Positions 42,414 to 50,359 of a DNA stretch of 64,000 nucleotides are shown here, piece by piece. Location: assembly GCA_023461275.1 (NCBI GenBank), contig JAEYMI010000052.1, positions 32,797 through 96,796 on the forward strand, written 5' to 3'. A model generated the notes under the pieces. That model searched no databases. It was not told the origin of the DNA and was given only the letters and a program-made list of their open reading frames with translations. The translations under genes and the position numbers were made by a program. Within the stretch, counting starts at the first letter, position 1; every line of letters starts with the position of its first letter. This stretch comes from Actinomycetes bacterium (GTDB taxonomy: Bacteria; Actinomycetota; Actinomycetes; Mycobacteriales; Mycobacteriaceae).

Positions 42414-42884
42414 CTACCGAAGGGCGAGGTGTCGGCCGGTGCGCCCGGCCTTCCCCGACCCAGCCTTACCGGACCCGGCCTTCCCCGATCCCGGAGCCCC
42501 GTCCTCGGTCCACCGACCGTTCTCCCAGCGCCCGGTCCGCACCGCACCCGACTGACCCGACGCACCCGACGGACGCGACTGGCCCGACTGCCGGGCGCGC
42601 GACGGGCCCGACTGCCGGGCCGGCGTCGGGCTCGCGGGCCGGAGATCGTCGGCCAGGAACTCCGCCAGGGCATCCGGCACCGGCCGCGCCTTCGACGGAA
42701 TCAGCAGCGCCACACAGACTCCCAGCAAGACAGCGGCAATCGCGAACAGCACGAGGTCGAGCATCCCGAACCGGTAGTCCGCGGGTGCCCGGTGCGCCAA
42801 GATCGCGGGCACCCCAAACCCGATCAGCCCGATCAATGCGATCAACGGCAATCGACGGATCACCGTACGCATCACTTCACTCAT
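42414..42884 (-). CDS. Miniature Wzz-like membrane protein lacking the extracytoplasmic domain
   Basis: 156 residues. TM1 (about 13-31; VIRRLPLIALIGLIGFGVPA) matches the first helix of the Wzz-like protein at 51352-53043 (LIRRWPLILVCGLIGFLIPT). After APADYR, where Wzz domains start, the sequence jumps within a few residues to a second helix (about 42-63, VLFAIAAVLLGVCVALLIPS) matching the second Wzz helix. The 130-residue extracytoplasmic domain is absent. The tail is basic and low-complexity, with GSGKA units near the C-terminus. GGGGGG upstream of ATG 42884 suggests it is translated. Confidence 0.72.
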   Translation of the reverse strand: MSEVMRTVIRRLPLIALIGLIGFGVPAILAHRAPADYRFGMLDLVLFAIAAVLLGVCVALLIPSKARPVPDALAEFLADDLRPASPTPARQSGPSRARQSGQSRPSGASGQSGAVRTGRWENGRWTEDGAPGSGKAGSGKAGSGKAGRTGRHLALR

Positions 42885-43058
42885 ATTCAGTTTCCCCCCA
42901 TATTTCATTTCCCCGCGTTCATTGTGCGACGCCGCTCCCCGCTGCACCTGTCGCGACACTCAGACGTTGCGACGATCACGTTCTGCGATTAATTCACTTC
43001 TGCGACAATTAACTTCAGCGAATATTCACCAGCGGAGAGGATGCTCAGGCCGCGATGA

Positions 43059-44336
43059 TCACGCACTGATCGAGCGTCGAGCCGCACGTCGGTCGACACC
43101 GGCCTGATAGATCTCGAGAAGTTCGTCGACGACGCTGCACACCGAATACGAGGCGTCCACCGCGCGCCGCCCCCGACGACCCATGGCCGCGGCGACGTCG
43201 GGCTCATCGAGCATGCCGCGCACCGCCCGCAGCAACCCATCCTCGGAGTCGCCGACGACGAGTCCGGCCCGGTGCTCGGCGATCGTCTCGGCCAACCCGC
43301 ACTCCTCGGTGACCACGCAGGGTCGCCCGGCCGACATCGCCCGCAGCACCGTCATCGGGAACGATTGATCAACCGAGGCAAGCACATACACCGACGACGC
43401 GGCGATCCGCGCGGCCACGTCCTCCGGTGCCACCACGCCCTCGTAGCGCAGGTGTTCCAGCCCGGCCTGCTCGATCACCTCGCGAACTTCCTCGGCCGCG
43501 GCGTCGTCGGAGATGCCGGCGACCGTGAACGTCGCCGCCACCCCGAGACCGAGCAGCCTGCGCGCAACCCGGATGAACACGTCGGGTCGCGCCTGCAGAT
43601 GGAGCCGATCCAGGAACAACACCTCCGGGCGGGCTGCGTCGGCGTCGGCCCCGTCGGCGCCACCGTCCACACCCCCGCCTGCCGCACCATCCGCGCCTGC
43701 CACGCCGTCCCCGCCGGCCGCACCCGAGACTGCCTTACCGCCGCCGCCTGCCACACCGTCCCCACCTGCCACGCAGTCGCACGTCGCCACGCTGTGGACG
43801 TCGTCACGCACCTGTCGTGTCGCGACGCCGGGTCCGGCCAGGTGCGCCAGTCGGTCGCATTCGGATTCCGAACAGCAGAGCACACGTTCGGCCGCACGCA
43901 GTACCGGTCGGGTCATCATCATGTCCAACGGCCACTCCACCAGCCGGTGCCGCTTGTCGACCATCCCGTGTGGCGCAATCACATACGGCACACCGTGGCG
44001 TCGTGCGACGTTGGCCGCCGCCAGGGTGAACATGTCTCGCGAGAGGTGGACGTGCACGACGTCGAAGTCGTCGATGTGCTGCTCGAGACGACTGATCAAG
44101 CCCCGCGCCCCGATTCCCGCGGACCCCAGGCCCGGCATCACCGTCTCGGCCTGGGAGAACCAGTAGTCCACCGATGAGTCACCGGCCGGCAGGTCGTCGT
44201 ATCTGCGGATGGCTCCGGCGATGGTGACCTCATGTCCCCGCCTCGCCAGTTCCGCCGCGGTATCCAGCGCCGCACGCATCGGCCCGTCGTAGATGCCGTC
44301 TGGGCTGAAAAGTGTTGCCACGTGCAGGATTCGCAT
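43059..44336 (-). CDS. GT4-like protein with disrupted catalytic motifs
   Basis: 425 residues, similar to the GT4 at 55237-56391 (MRILHVATLFSPDGIYDGP, HVHLSRD, APHGMVD). Key residues are changed: EX7E (DEPYPMSVLEA in the relative) is DQSFPMTVLRA here, so both glutamates are lost; the RKRPEVF segment reads QARPDVF, losing the lysine; the VPNGV linker is missing. About 50 Gly/Ala/Asp residues (184-235) are inserted between the two domains. The frame is intact and has a good ribosome site (GGGGGTAGAC), so it may be a non-catalytic partner or a gene under decay. Confidence 0.78.
   Translation of the reverse strand: MRILHVATLFSPDGIYDGPMRAALDTAAELARRGHEVTIAGAIRRYDDLPAGDSSVDYWFSQAETVMPGLGSAGIGARGLISRLEQHIDDFDVVHVHLSRDMFTLAAANVARRHGVPYVIAPHGMVDKRHRLVEWPLDMMMTRPVLRAAERVLCCSESECDRLAHLAGPGVATRQVRDDVHSVATCDCVAGGDGVAGGGGKAVSGAAGGDGVAGADGAAGGGVDGGADGADADAARPEVLFLDRLHLQARPDVFIRVARRLLGLGVAATFTVAGISDDAAAEEVREVIEQAGLEHLRYEGVVAPEDVAARIAASSVYVLASVDQSFPMTVLRAMSAGRPCVVTEECGLAETIAEHRAGLVVGDSEDGLLRAVRGMLDEPDVAAAMGRRGRRAVDASYSVCSVVDELLEIYQAGVDRRAARRSISA
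43632..43787 (-). repeat. Gly/Ala/Asp-rich low-complexity insertion in GT4-like gene
   Basis: Codes for residues about 184-235 with repeated GGDGVAG, GADGAAGGG type units, in the interdomain linker. The period is irregular but multiples of three preserve the frame. Confidence 0.7.
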
Positions 44337-44414
44337 GTCTACCCCCGAGCTGATCCGCCGGTCACCTGCGGCGGGTGCCTGCGCACCCGGCCGGAGTTCG
44401 TGACGGTAAGTACT

Positions 44415-44477
44415 GGGAGGATCGGATGAGCCGCGTGCACCAGGAATGCGGTTGGTGTGGACGCATCCGATCCTCCC
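44415..44477 (-). promoter_or_regulatory. Inverted repeat between fcl-like and GT4-like genes
   Basis: GGGAGGATCGGATG (44415-44428) and its exact complement (44464-44477), 35-base loop, within the 279-base gap inside the pseudoenzyme operon. It may be an internal terminator or processing site that lowers expression of the distal genes. Confidence 0.45.
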
Positions 44478-44541
44478 TCCCCCGATTTCGCCGCGACGTT
44501 GCCGACGCGGCGACGTTCTGGTCCGATCCGGACGCGGCAGG

Positions 44542-44637
44542 TTTGCGTATTACCCTCTGATGCGCAAACTTTCCGTGTTCGTTCGAGACCGACGGTGTCG
44601 ATTTGTGCATTACCCTCATATGCGCAAATCTTCCGTA
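44542..44637 (-). repeat. 60-bp tandem duplication carrying a palindromic core at the end of the fcl-like gene
   Basis: Two 36-base copies (44542-44577, 44602-44637) spaced 60 bases apart share ATTACCCTC, ATGCGCAAA and TTCCGT. Each contains a TTTGCG...CGCAAA-type palindrome (TTTGTG in copy 2). Copy 2 contains the stop codon of the fcl-like gene. Confidence 0.75.
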
Positions 44638-45659
44638 TGCGATCGGTACCACCCGATCGTGTCCGCGATGCCGTCGCGGAGGTCGATACTCGGGGCCCAG
44701 CCGGTTCGCCGGAGCCGAGTGATGTCGAGTAGCCGTCGTGGGGCACTGTCGTAGGCGCCGAAGCGGTTGCCGGCAGCGTGGCGGCCACCGTTGCTCGCGA
44801 CGTGGTGGTCGATGGCATCCCAGTTGGTGCGGAAGTCGAAGCCGATCTCATCGGAAATCATCTGTGCCGCTTGGCCAATGGTGACGTCGTTGCCGGTTCC
44901 GATGTTGACCGGACCGTCCGCGTCGTAGTTCTTGAGCAGATGCAGGCAGGCCGAGGCCATGTCGTCGACGTGCATGAAATCGCGCAGCTCGCACCCGGTG
45001 CCACGGTTGACCACCGTTTCCACCCCGGTCCGGCACGCCTCGTCGTAGCGTCGGATCATCGCCGCGATCGCGTGGGACCGGTTGGGCGAGAAGTCATCAC
45101 CGGGTCCGTACAGGTTGGTCGGGATGACATTGATCCAGGAGAGTCCGAGGTCTCGCCGAGCGGATTCGACGGCCTGCATGCCGGTCAACTTGGCCATCGC
45201 GACCGGACCCATGCCCGGGGTGACCTCGGTGGTCAGCAGTTCGTTTTCAGAGATCGGCTGCACGACCGTTCTCGGGTACACGTGCGCCGATCCGATGAAC
45301 ATCAGTCGCGGCACGGCCAGCGCGCGGGCCGCCTCGAGCACGTTGAGCTCGATGTGCAGGTTGTCGGCGAAGCGGTCGGCGCGCTGCCAGTTGTCGGTGA
45401 GCGCGGCCCCGCCCCGTCCGGCGGCGAAGATGATCACGTCGGGACGGGTCCGGGTGAGGAAGTTCAGGGTGGCGCCGCGGTCGCGGAGATCGAGTTCGGA
45501 GCTGCGCGCGCCGACCAGATTCTCGAAGCCGGCCGCGGTGAACTGACGCCACAGCGCCGAGCCCACCATGCCGTCGTGGCCGGCGATATAGATGGTCGCG
45601 GTGCGACTCAGCAGGCGCGGCGGCGCCGTCGTGATGGGCCTTCCGATGACCGCAGTCAT
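44616..45659 (-). CDS. fcl-like epimerase homologue lacking catalytic Tyr and Cys
   Basis: 347 residues, fold of GDP-fucose synthase: IAGHDGMVGSALW, LMFIGSAHVYPR, NVIPTNLYGPGDDF, DFMHVDDMASACLHLL. The active site is altered. GSSCIYP of true Fcl is GSAHVYP (Cys to His), YAIAK is VAMAK (Tyr to Val, Lys kept), and AAAKVGG is AAGRGGA. The later histidine (RSHAI) remains. Without the tyrosine the normal epimerase-reductase reaction is not expected. No gmd precedes it; instead a 24-codon frame overlaps its ATG (ATGA). Either a repurposed nucleotide-sugar binding protein or a decaying paralogue. Confidence 0.82.
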   Translation of the reverse strand: MTAVIGRPITTAPPRLLSRTATIYIAGHDGMVGSALWRQFTAAGFENLVGARSSELDLRDRGATLNFLTRTRPDVIIFAAGRGGAALTDNWQRADRFADNLHIELNVLEAARALAVPRLMFIGSAHVYPRTVVQPISENELLTTEVTPGMGPVAMAKLTGMQAVESARRDLGLSWINVIPTNLYGPGDDFSPNRSHAIAAMIRRYDEACRTGVETVVNRGTGCELRDFMHVDDMASACLHLLKNYDADGPVNIGTGNDVTIGQAAQMISDEIGFDFRTNWDAIDHHVASNGGRHAAGNRFGAYDSAPRRLLDITRLRRTGWAPSIDLRDGIADTIGWYRSHTEDLRI

Positions 45660-45730
45660 GCGATCACCGACCACTGTCGGGTGCGGCCGATGAGCGAGGC
45701 GCCGATGATCGGCTCGTCGAACTGGCTCAT
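45656..45730 (-). CDS. 24-residue peptide gene coupled to the fcl-like gene
   Basis: ATG 45730 follows GGGAGCGACC. The frame reads MSQFDEPIIGASLIGRTRQW plus four residues, and its TGA overlaps the fcl-like ATG (ATGA). It takes the place that gmd has in the other modules. No known family. The ribosome site and overlap make translation likely; it could be a leader peptide or a last remnant of a lost gene. Confidence 0.5.
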   Translation of the reverse strand: MSQFDEPIIGASLIGRTRQWSVIA

Positions 45731-45839
45731 GGTCGCTCCCTTGGTAAGGTCGAACGTCGTCACGGTGCGAGTGACTCAGTACCCTCGTGCCGTTTTATGA
45801 TTTCACCGGGAGGCCTTTCGGCACCCTGGACTGACACCA

Positions 45840-45867
45840 GAATTAACAATTGTTGATCGCGTTTCAA
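45840..45867 (-). promoter_or_regulatory. Promoter P3 of the pseudoenzyme operon
   Basis: TTGAAA -35 (45867-45862), 16-base spacer, TAATTC -10 (45845-45840), with CAATTG over the -35 as in P1 and P4. The leader to the 24-codon frame is about 100 bases. Confidence 0.5.
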
Positions 45868-46119
45868 TTGCGTGGATCGCTAAAGTCGCTCGAAAAATAC
45901 CTTACCGTATAGTCAGCTAGCTGGACTTTTGGTGCTTTTCGCAAGTCGCTCGCCAGATTTAAAACATCTGTTGAAACCTTTCGCCGGTGCCCCTATCTGC
46001 GAAAACGCGATCATCACTGAATGCACCTCGACAACGCTGGTTGACATATTCACCGAGCCGGAACAACCCGTCGGGCACGATGGGACAAGCGATCAGAATG
46101 GCGTTGAATAGAGGACATT

Positions 46120-46139
46120 ATGGCACTGATCGTCGGATC
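46120..46139 (-). promoter_or_regulatory. Conserved island element, copy 3
   Basis: Plus-strand ATGGCACTGATCGTCGGATC, 253 bases upstream of the P3 -35. On the plus strand it is preceded by GAGGACATT and reads as a 12-codon frame, MALIVGSIPNAR then stop. The next bases (ACGCGCGTTGAGT) resemble those after copy 4 (GCACGTGTTGAGT). Confidence 0.6.
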
Positions 46140-46277
46140 AATTCCCAACGCGCGTTGAGTGCCGGTTTCTTCGACGCCCAACTGACCGCGCAGTAGCCTT
46201 GGCCTGCACGTTCGCCGAAATCCACACGGCGAATTGCCCGGCACGCAGCGACCCTCCCCACCCGGGTAGCGCAAGGC

Positions 46278-46356
46278 GGTGGCACAGCCTCGGCGGGAGA
46301 GCACTGTCGCGCCAACTATGGGTCCGGCGTCGCTCTCCTACCGAGGCTGTGTCACC
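46278..46356 (-). terminator. Long hairpin at the end of module 3
   Basis: Arms 46278-46302 and 46332-46356 pair at 22 of 25 positions (CACAGCCTCGG and CCGAGGCTGTG at the core), with a 29-base loop. It lies 28 bases after the stop of the last module 3 gene. No U-tract is evident, but the stem is long enough to act as terminator or 3' stabiliser. Confidence 0.6.
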
Positions 46357-46383
46357 GAAGTTGTGTCACCAGGGGCCCGGTAC

Positions 46384-47103
46384 TCACCAGGAGTTGTCGA
46401 AGTCGAAGTCCTCCGCCGACGCCGGGTGCGTGTGCAGGCTGTCGCGGTCCATCCACTCGGTTCTCGTCAGCTCTCGTCGCCATCTCGCCGGGCTGCCCGC
46501 GTAGAGGCCAGGTCGCATCGCGTCGTCGTCGCGGTGGGCGGTCACCGTCGACCCGGCCGCCACCAGCGACCGGTCCGGAATCCGCGCATTCTTCAACACC
46601 ACCGCCGACGCACCCACCAGACTGCGGCTGCCGACGACGATGGAACCGATCGTCGTCCGGTTGGCCTCGACGTCGAGTTCATGGGACTGGAACACCGAAC
46701 GGACGCCGGCGATCGCACCACCCTCACGCACTTCGATCTGCCCCGAACAGTCCAGCGAGTGGCGATTGGTGATGAACGCCAGCCGGCCCACCCGCAGCTG
46801 CCCGGCCCGGTCGTCGAACTGCTGATACACCGGCGACGCACTGATCATGCTGAAGCTGCCGATCTGGGCGTCGGAGTCCATCACCACGGCACTGAGGTTG
46901 CGGAAGACGTTGCCCATCGCGATGCCTGACCGGTCACCGATGGTGAACGCGCCGCAGCCGATCACCACGCTCGGGGCCAGCACGGCGTCGGGTGCGATCT
47001 GGTTGCCGATCAGATTGAGCAGCCGGTTCTTGAGCCCGCAGGCCGGCAGCAGCCACACGATCAGACTCAGATAGCGGTTGGGACGACGCGCCTGTGCGGT
47101 CAT
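46384..47103 (-). CDS. Left-handed beta-helix acyltransferase, module 3
   Basis: 239 residues. LIVWLLPACGLKNRLLNLIG, GSFSMISASP and GLYAGSPARWRRE tie it to the acyltransferases at 6990-7748 and 15562-16254. Hexapeptide repeats dominate residues 45-190. Acetylation of the module 3 unit is the likely role. GGAGG six bases before ATG 47103. Last gene of the module 3 operon. Confidence 0.84.
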   Translation of the reverse strand: MTAQARRPNRYLSLIVWLLPACGLKNRLLNLIGNQIAPDAVLAPSVVIGCGAFTIGDRSGIAMGNVFRNLSAVVMDSDAQIGSFSMISASPVYQQFDDRAGQLRVGRLAFITNRHSLDCSGQIEVREGGAIAGVRSVFQSHELDVEANRTTIGSIVVGSRSLVGASAVVLKNARIPDRSLVAAGSTVTAHRDDDAMRPGLYAGSPARWRRELTRTEWMDRDSLHTHPASAEDFDFDNSW

Positions 47104-47136
47104 GGGGGCCTCCTGCCCGGTCAGCGAAAAACTAGT

Positions 47137-48276
47137 TCAGCGCGCCAACTCGCGCAGTCGCGCGACGATCGGCTTGGGGCTGTAGTCGTAACGAAAAAGC
47201 CCGTAGTTGAATTCGACGTTAGTCCGATCCGACGACCAGTCCTTGGACGTGAACACGAACACCGGTCCCATATTGGGCTGCGAGGTCATGAAGCGCAGCC
47301 CGCTCGTCAGGATCTCGGCCTGGCGGGGCTCGTCGACGGCGTACTTGTTGTCGCCGGTGGGCTGACCCCACTCGGTGACCCAGATCTTCTTCGACGCCTG
47401 GCCGTTGCGAGCCATCAGATCACGTACATCGCTGATCACCCGGCTCCGACCGAACGGATCGGTCGCCAGCGGATACGGCACCGTATACGGGTGCAGTCCG
47501 ACGGCGTCGAACGAGTCGCCCGCACCGGCGTCGTAGAGGCCCTGCAGGAACGTCAGGATGGGCACGCCGCTGATATCCGGGGACACCCCACCGCTGATCA
47601 CCGTGGAGTGCGGCTGCACCGACTTGATCGCCGCGTACCCCGCGGTGAGTGTCTCGGCGTAGTCCGACGCCCGCGGCGCGGCCCAGTAGCCCGGCAGATT
47701 CGGTTCGTTCCACAGTTCCCACGTCGACACCGACGAGGAATACCGCGATGCCACCCTCTTGGCGAAGTCGGCGAAATCCGCGGAGTCCAGCGGGGCCGAC
47801 GACCCGTTGTGCGGTGCGCGACCCGCCCACGCCGGCGCTGGTCCGGCGATCAGGCCAAGGATCGACAGGTCGTGCCCGCGTGCCGCGTCGACCGCGTCGT
47901 CGAGGCGATCCCACTGGTAGAGGCCGGGTTCGGGTTCGGTCTCGTTCCAGTTCATGAACACCCGCACCCACGACGCGCCGGTGGACTTGATCGCGGCCGA
48001 CTCCCGGCGCATCCCCGCACCCGTGCGGTCGGTGATGGTGGCGATGCTGGCCACACCGAAACTGAGTCCGCCACCCCCGGTCGGCGCAGCGGTGGCGGCC
48101 GACTCGTAGTCACCCGAGCCGCATCCGGTGAGCGTGGTCAACGCGACCGCCAGCACACCGAGCAGGGCGATCACCGACGACCACCCGCGCAGGCTCACCG
48201 GCGGCACCGACCTCGGCACCGGCACCGATCTCACCACCGTCACCGTTGCCGACGCTGCTGCGTCACGGCGGCTCAT
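47137..48276 (-). CDS. Lipoprotein clan GH-A glycoside hydrolase, module 3
   Basis: 379 residues, paralogue of 3923-4942 but anchored as a lipoprotein (TLTGC, Cys52, after a long basic/proline N-terminus). Acid/base Glu191 in LWNEPN, nucleophile Glu302 in VTEWG. Residues 54-70 form a short Gly-rich spacer. Placed between an SGNH hydrolase and an acyltransferase, it probably processes the module 3 polymer outside the membrane. ATG 48276 overlaps the SGNH stop. Confidence 0.87.
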   Translation of the reverse strand: MSRRDAAASATVTVVRSVPVPRSVPPVSLRGWSSVIALLGVLAVALTTLTGCGSGDYESAATAAPTGGGGLSFGVASIATITDRTGAGMRRESAAIKSTGASWVRVFMNWNETEPEPGLYQWDRLDDAVDAARGHDLSILGLIAGPAPAWAGRAPHNGSSAPLDSADFADFAKRVASRYSSSVSTWELWNEPNLPGYWAAPRASDYAETLTAGYAAIKSVQPHSTVISGGVSPDISGVPILTFLQGLYDAGAGDSFDAVGLHPYTVPYPLATDPFGRSRVISDVRDLMARNGQASKKIWVTEWGQPTGDNKYAVDEPRQAEILTSGLRFMTSQPNMGPVFVFTSKDWSSDRTNVEFNYGLFRYDYSPKPIVARLRELAR

Positions 48277-49040
48277 TGTTGCTCGTTCTGTACGGCCAGG
48301 CGTTTGATCTCCGGGAACAGGCGGTCGGCGACCACCCGGTGGGCCTGATCGGTCGGGTGCACACCGTCGCCGCCGACCATGCCGACGCGGTCACCGAGCC
48401 AGTTGTCGCCCACCGGATCGAGGTAGTTCACCGTGTGCGAGCGCGCCTCTGCGGCCAGCACCCCGCGGCACTCGGCCAGTTGCGCGGGCGGTGCCTCACG
48501 CCGTGACCACAGCGGTGCGACGACCAGCACCTTGGCACTGGGCGCGGCACTCTTCACCTCGTCGAGCGCGGCGTCGACGGCCTGTGGATAGTTGCCCTGC
48601 ACGCCGAGATCGTTGGAGCTGCCGAAGTAGACCACCAGCGTCGTCGCGCGGCTGACCAGCCGCTTGGTCTCGGTGACGAAGGTGGTGCCGCCGGTGCCCT
48701 GCCGGATATAGCCCGACCCGCCCTTGCCCGAGACGGTGAAACTGAGGTTCAGGCGTTCGGCGGTGGCGCGGTCCTCGACGATGCGCGCCCAGTTCTGCGT
48801 CCCCTGCCCGCCGTATTTGGTGCCCGACGTGGTGCTGTCGCCGATGATCACGATGCTGCCGTTGACGATGTCGGAACGCACCATCGCCGTCGACGAACCT
48901 TTCGGTGCCGCAATAAATTCCGGCGATGTCGCGCATCCCGACGCGATCACGCCCACCATGAGCACCGCCGACGCCGCCACCGCGGCCCGCCACCGTCGAC
49001 GCCCACGCGGCGCCGTAGAGAACCCGAACATTCTTCCCAT
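48273..49040 (-). CDS. Lipoprotein SGNH hydrolase, module 3
   Basis: 255 residues. Lipobox VIASGC (Cys36), block I IIGDST (Ser69), block III GSSND (Asn143), block V DGVH (Asp225, His228). Likely acts on acetyl groups of the exported polymer, opposing WcaF and the beta-helix acyltransferase. ATG 49040 shares its A with the flippase stop (TGATG); the longer upstream frame is a shadow. Confidence 0.87.
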   Translation of the reverse strand: MGRMFGFSTAPRGRRRWRAAVAASAVLMVGVIASGCATSPEFIAAPKGSSTAMVRSDIVNGSIVIIGDSTTSGTKYGGQGTQNWARIVEDRATAERLNLSFTVSGKGGSGYIRQGTGGTTFVTETKRLVSRATTLVVYFGSSNDLGVQGNYPQAVDAALDEVKSAAPSAKVLVVAPLWSRREAPPAQLAECRGVLAAEARSHTVNYLDPVGDNWLGDRVGMVGGDGVHPTDQAHRVVADRLFPEIKRLAVQNEQQ

Positions 49041-50353
49041 CACCTCTCGTCGGCGCGCGATCGCGCGGCCGCCCAACTCATCGTCAACACCACAACCACC
49101 TGCGACACCACTGGCACCGTCCACAACAGGTCGCTTCGTCCGGTGACGCCCAGCCCGAACAGCATCGCCACGGCCAGCACGGCACCGGCGACGATCGACA
49201 TCGTCGCCAGGCCCGGCTTGCCGACGGCGAGCAACTTCGCGTTGTACCCCTGCGACCACGCGCTCAGTCCCGCGCCGACGATCGTCGCGGCCACCAGTAG
49301 CGTCGCCGCCTGATACTGCGGGCCGGCCAACGCGACCACGAGCATCGCGACCGGCCACGAAACAATCAGAACCACAACGAAATACCCGGCACACACGGCG
49401 ACGAGCTTGCGATACAGGGAACCGAAGCGGTCCGGCTCGCCCACCCGCTTGGCCAGTTCCGGCACGATCACCGCGGTGATCGACGCGGTCAGCAGCGTGA
49501 TCGGCCCGACCACCCTGGCCGACATCGCGAACATGCCGACGACGCCCGCGGTGGCCACCGCACCGAGCACCGGAAGCTGCAGCTGATTGAGCATCGCCGA
49601 GCCGGAGTACGCCCAGTATCCGAGCCAGTCGGTGAACACCGGAGCGATTCCGCGCATGCCGGAACGACGCGCACTGGGATAGGGCACCACGAGTCCGATG
49701 ACGACCGGAACTGCGAAAGCCACTGCCAGAACGGCGAAGTCGATGTGCCCGATCCACACGTAGCTGATCACCGCTGCCGCCAACGGAATCAGGCGATGCG
49801 AGATCACCAGCGCGTTCGCCGCACCCTGCTCATCGAGGCTCGTCAGATGTCCCTGGGCATAGTTCTGCACGGTGTCACCCAGCGCGAACACCAATCCCGC
49901 GATCACCGCCCAGCCGGCGAAACCCAGTGCCGCACAGATGGTCACCAGCACCACCCAGGATGCACACACCAGCACCGAGTGCACCGCGAACAGCACGCCG
50001 TGCAGCTTGCGGGCCTCGGCCGGAGCGCGCAAGATGCGGGCCGGTGCGCCGACGCCGGCGGCCAGGCCGACGATCAACCCCACCGAGTAGGCGGTCATCA
50101 TGGCGCCGAAGTCGCCGACCACCGTGCCGCGTGCGGTCAGCAGCAGGCAGATTCCCAGCGCCGCCGAACTGATGACGCGAGAACCCATGCGCCACAACGA
50201 GTGCATCGCAACCCCGCGCGACGACGTTTCCGTCGTCGGCGGTTGTTCGGGGGCTGCAGTGCCCTCGACTCCGGTGGCTGGGATGCCTCCGGGGTCTGCG
50301 ATACCTCCGGGGGCTGCGATGCCCCCGGAGGTCGCGGTGTGCGGGTGAACCAC
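49040..50353 (-). CDS. Wzx-type polysaccharide flippase, module 3
   Basis: 437 residues, about 12 or more helices, with polysaccharide-export features such as GYWAYSGSAMLNQLQLPVLG and GPQYQAATLLVAA. Less similar to the other two flippases, implying a separate origin or a different unit. The N-terminal 45 residues are hydrophilic with a repeated PGGIA unit. GTG 50353 is used seven bases after the GT2 stop, with no clear ribosome site. Confidence 0.85.
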   Translation of the reverse strand: MVHPHTATSGGIAAPGGIADPGGIPATGVEGTAAPEQPPTTETSSRGVAMHSLWRMGSRVISSAALGICLLLTARGTVVGDFGAMMTAYSVGLIVGLAAGVGAPARILRAPAEARKLHGVLFAVHSVLVCASWVVLVTICAALGFAGWAVIAGLVFALGDTVQNYAQGHLTSLDEQGAANALVISHRLIPLAAAVISYVWIGHIDFAVLAVAFAVPVVIGLVVPYPSARRSGMRGIAPVFTDWLGYWAYSGSAMLNQLQLPVLGAVATAGVVGMFAMSARVVGPITLLTASITAVIVPELAKRVGEPDRFGSLYRKLVAVCAGYFVVVLIVSWPVAMLVVALAGPQYQAATLLVAATIVGAGLSAWSQGYNAKLLAVGKPGLATMSIVAGAVLAVAMLFGLGVTGRSDLLWTVPVVSQVVVVLTMSWAAARSRADER

Positions 50354-50359
50354 GTGCGA

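Larger units (their letters stand above)
45731..46383. other. Promoter and terminator region between pseudoenzyme operon and module 3
   Basis: A 653-base gap with AT-rich tracts. In the direction of transcription (leftward) it contains the long hairpin ending module 3 (46278-46356), the conserved element (46120-46139) and promoter P3 (45840-45867). No protein gene is convincing on either strand. Confidence 0.65.

Noticed and set aside
44339..44851. 170-codon minus-strand frame over the end of the fcl-like gene
   Set aside because: It overlaps fcl-like in another frame and covers the 60-bp repeat, whose period of 20 codons makes an artificial protein repeat.
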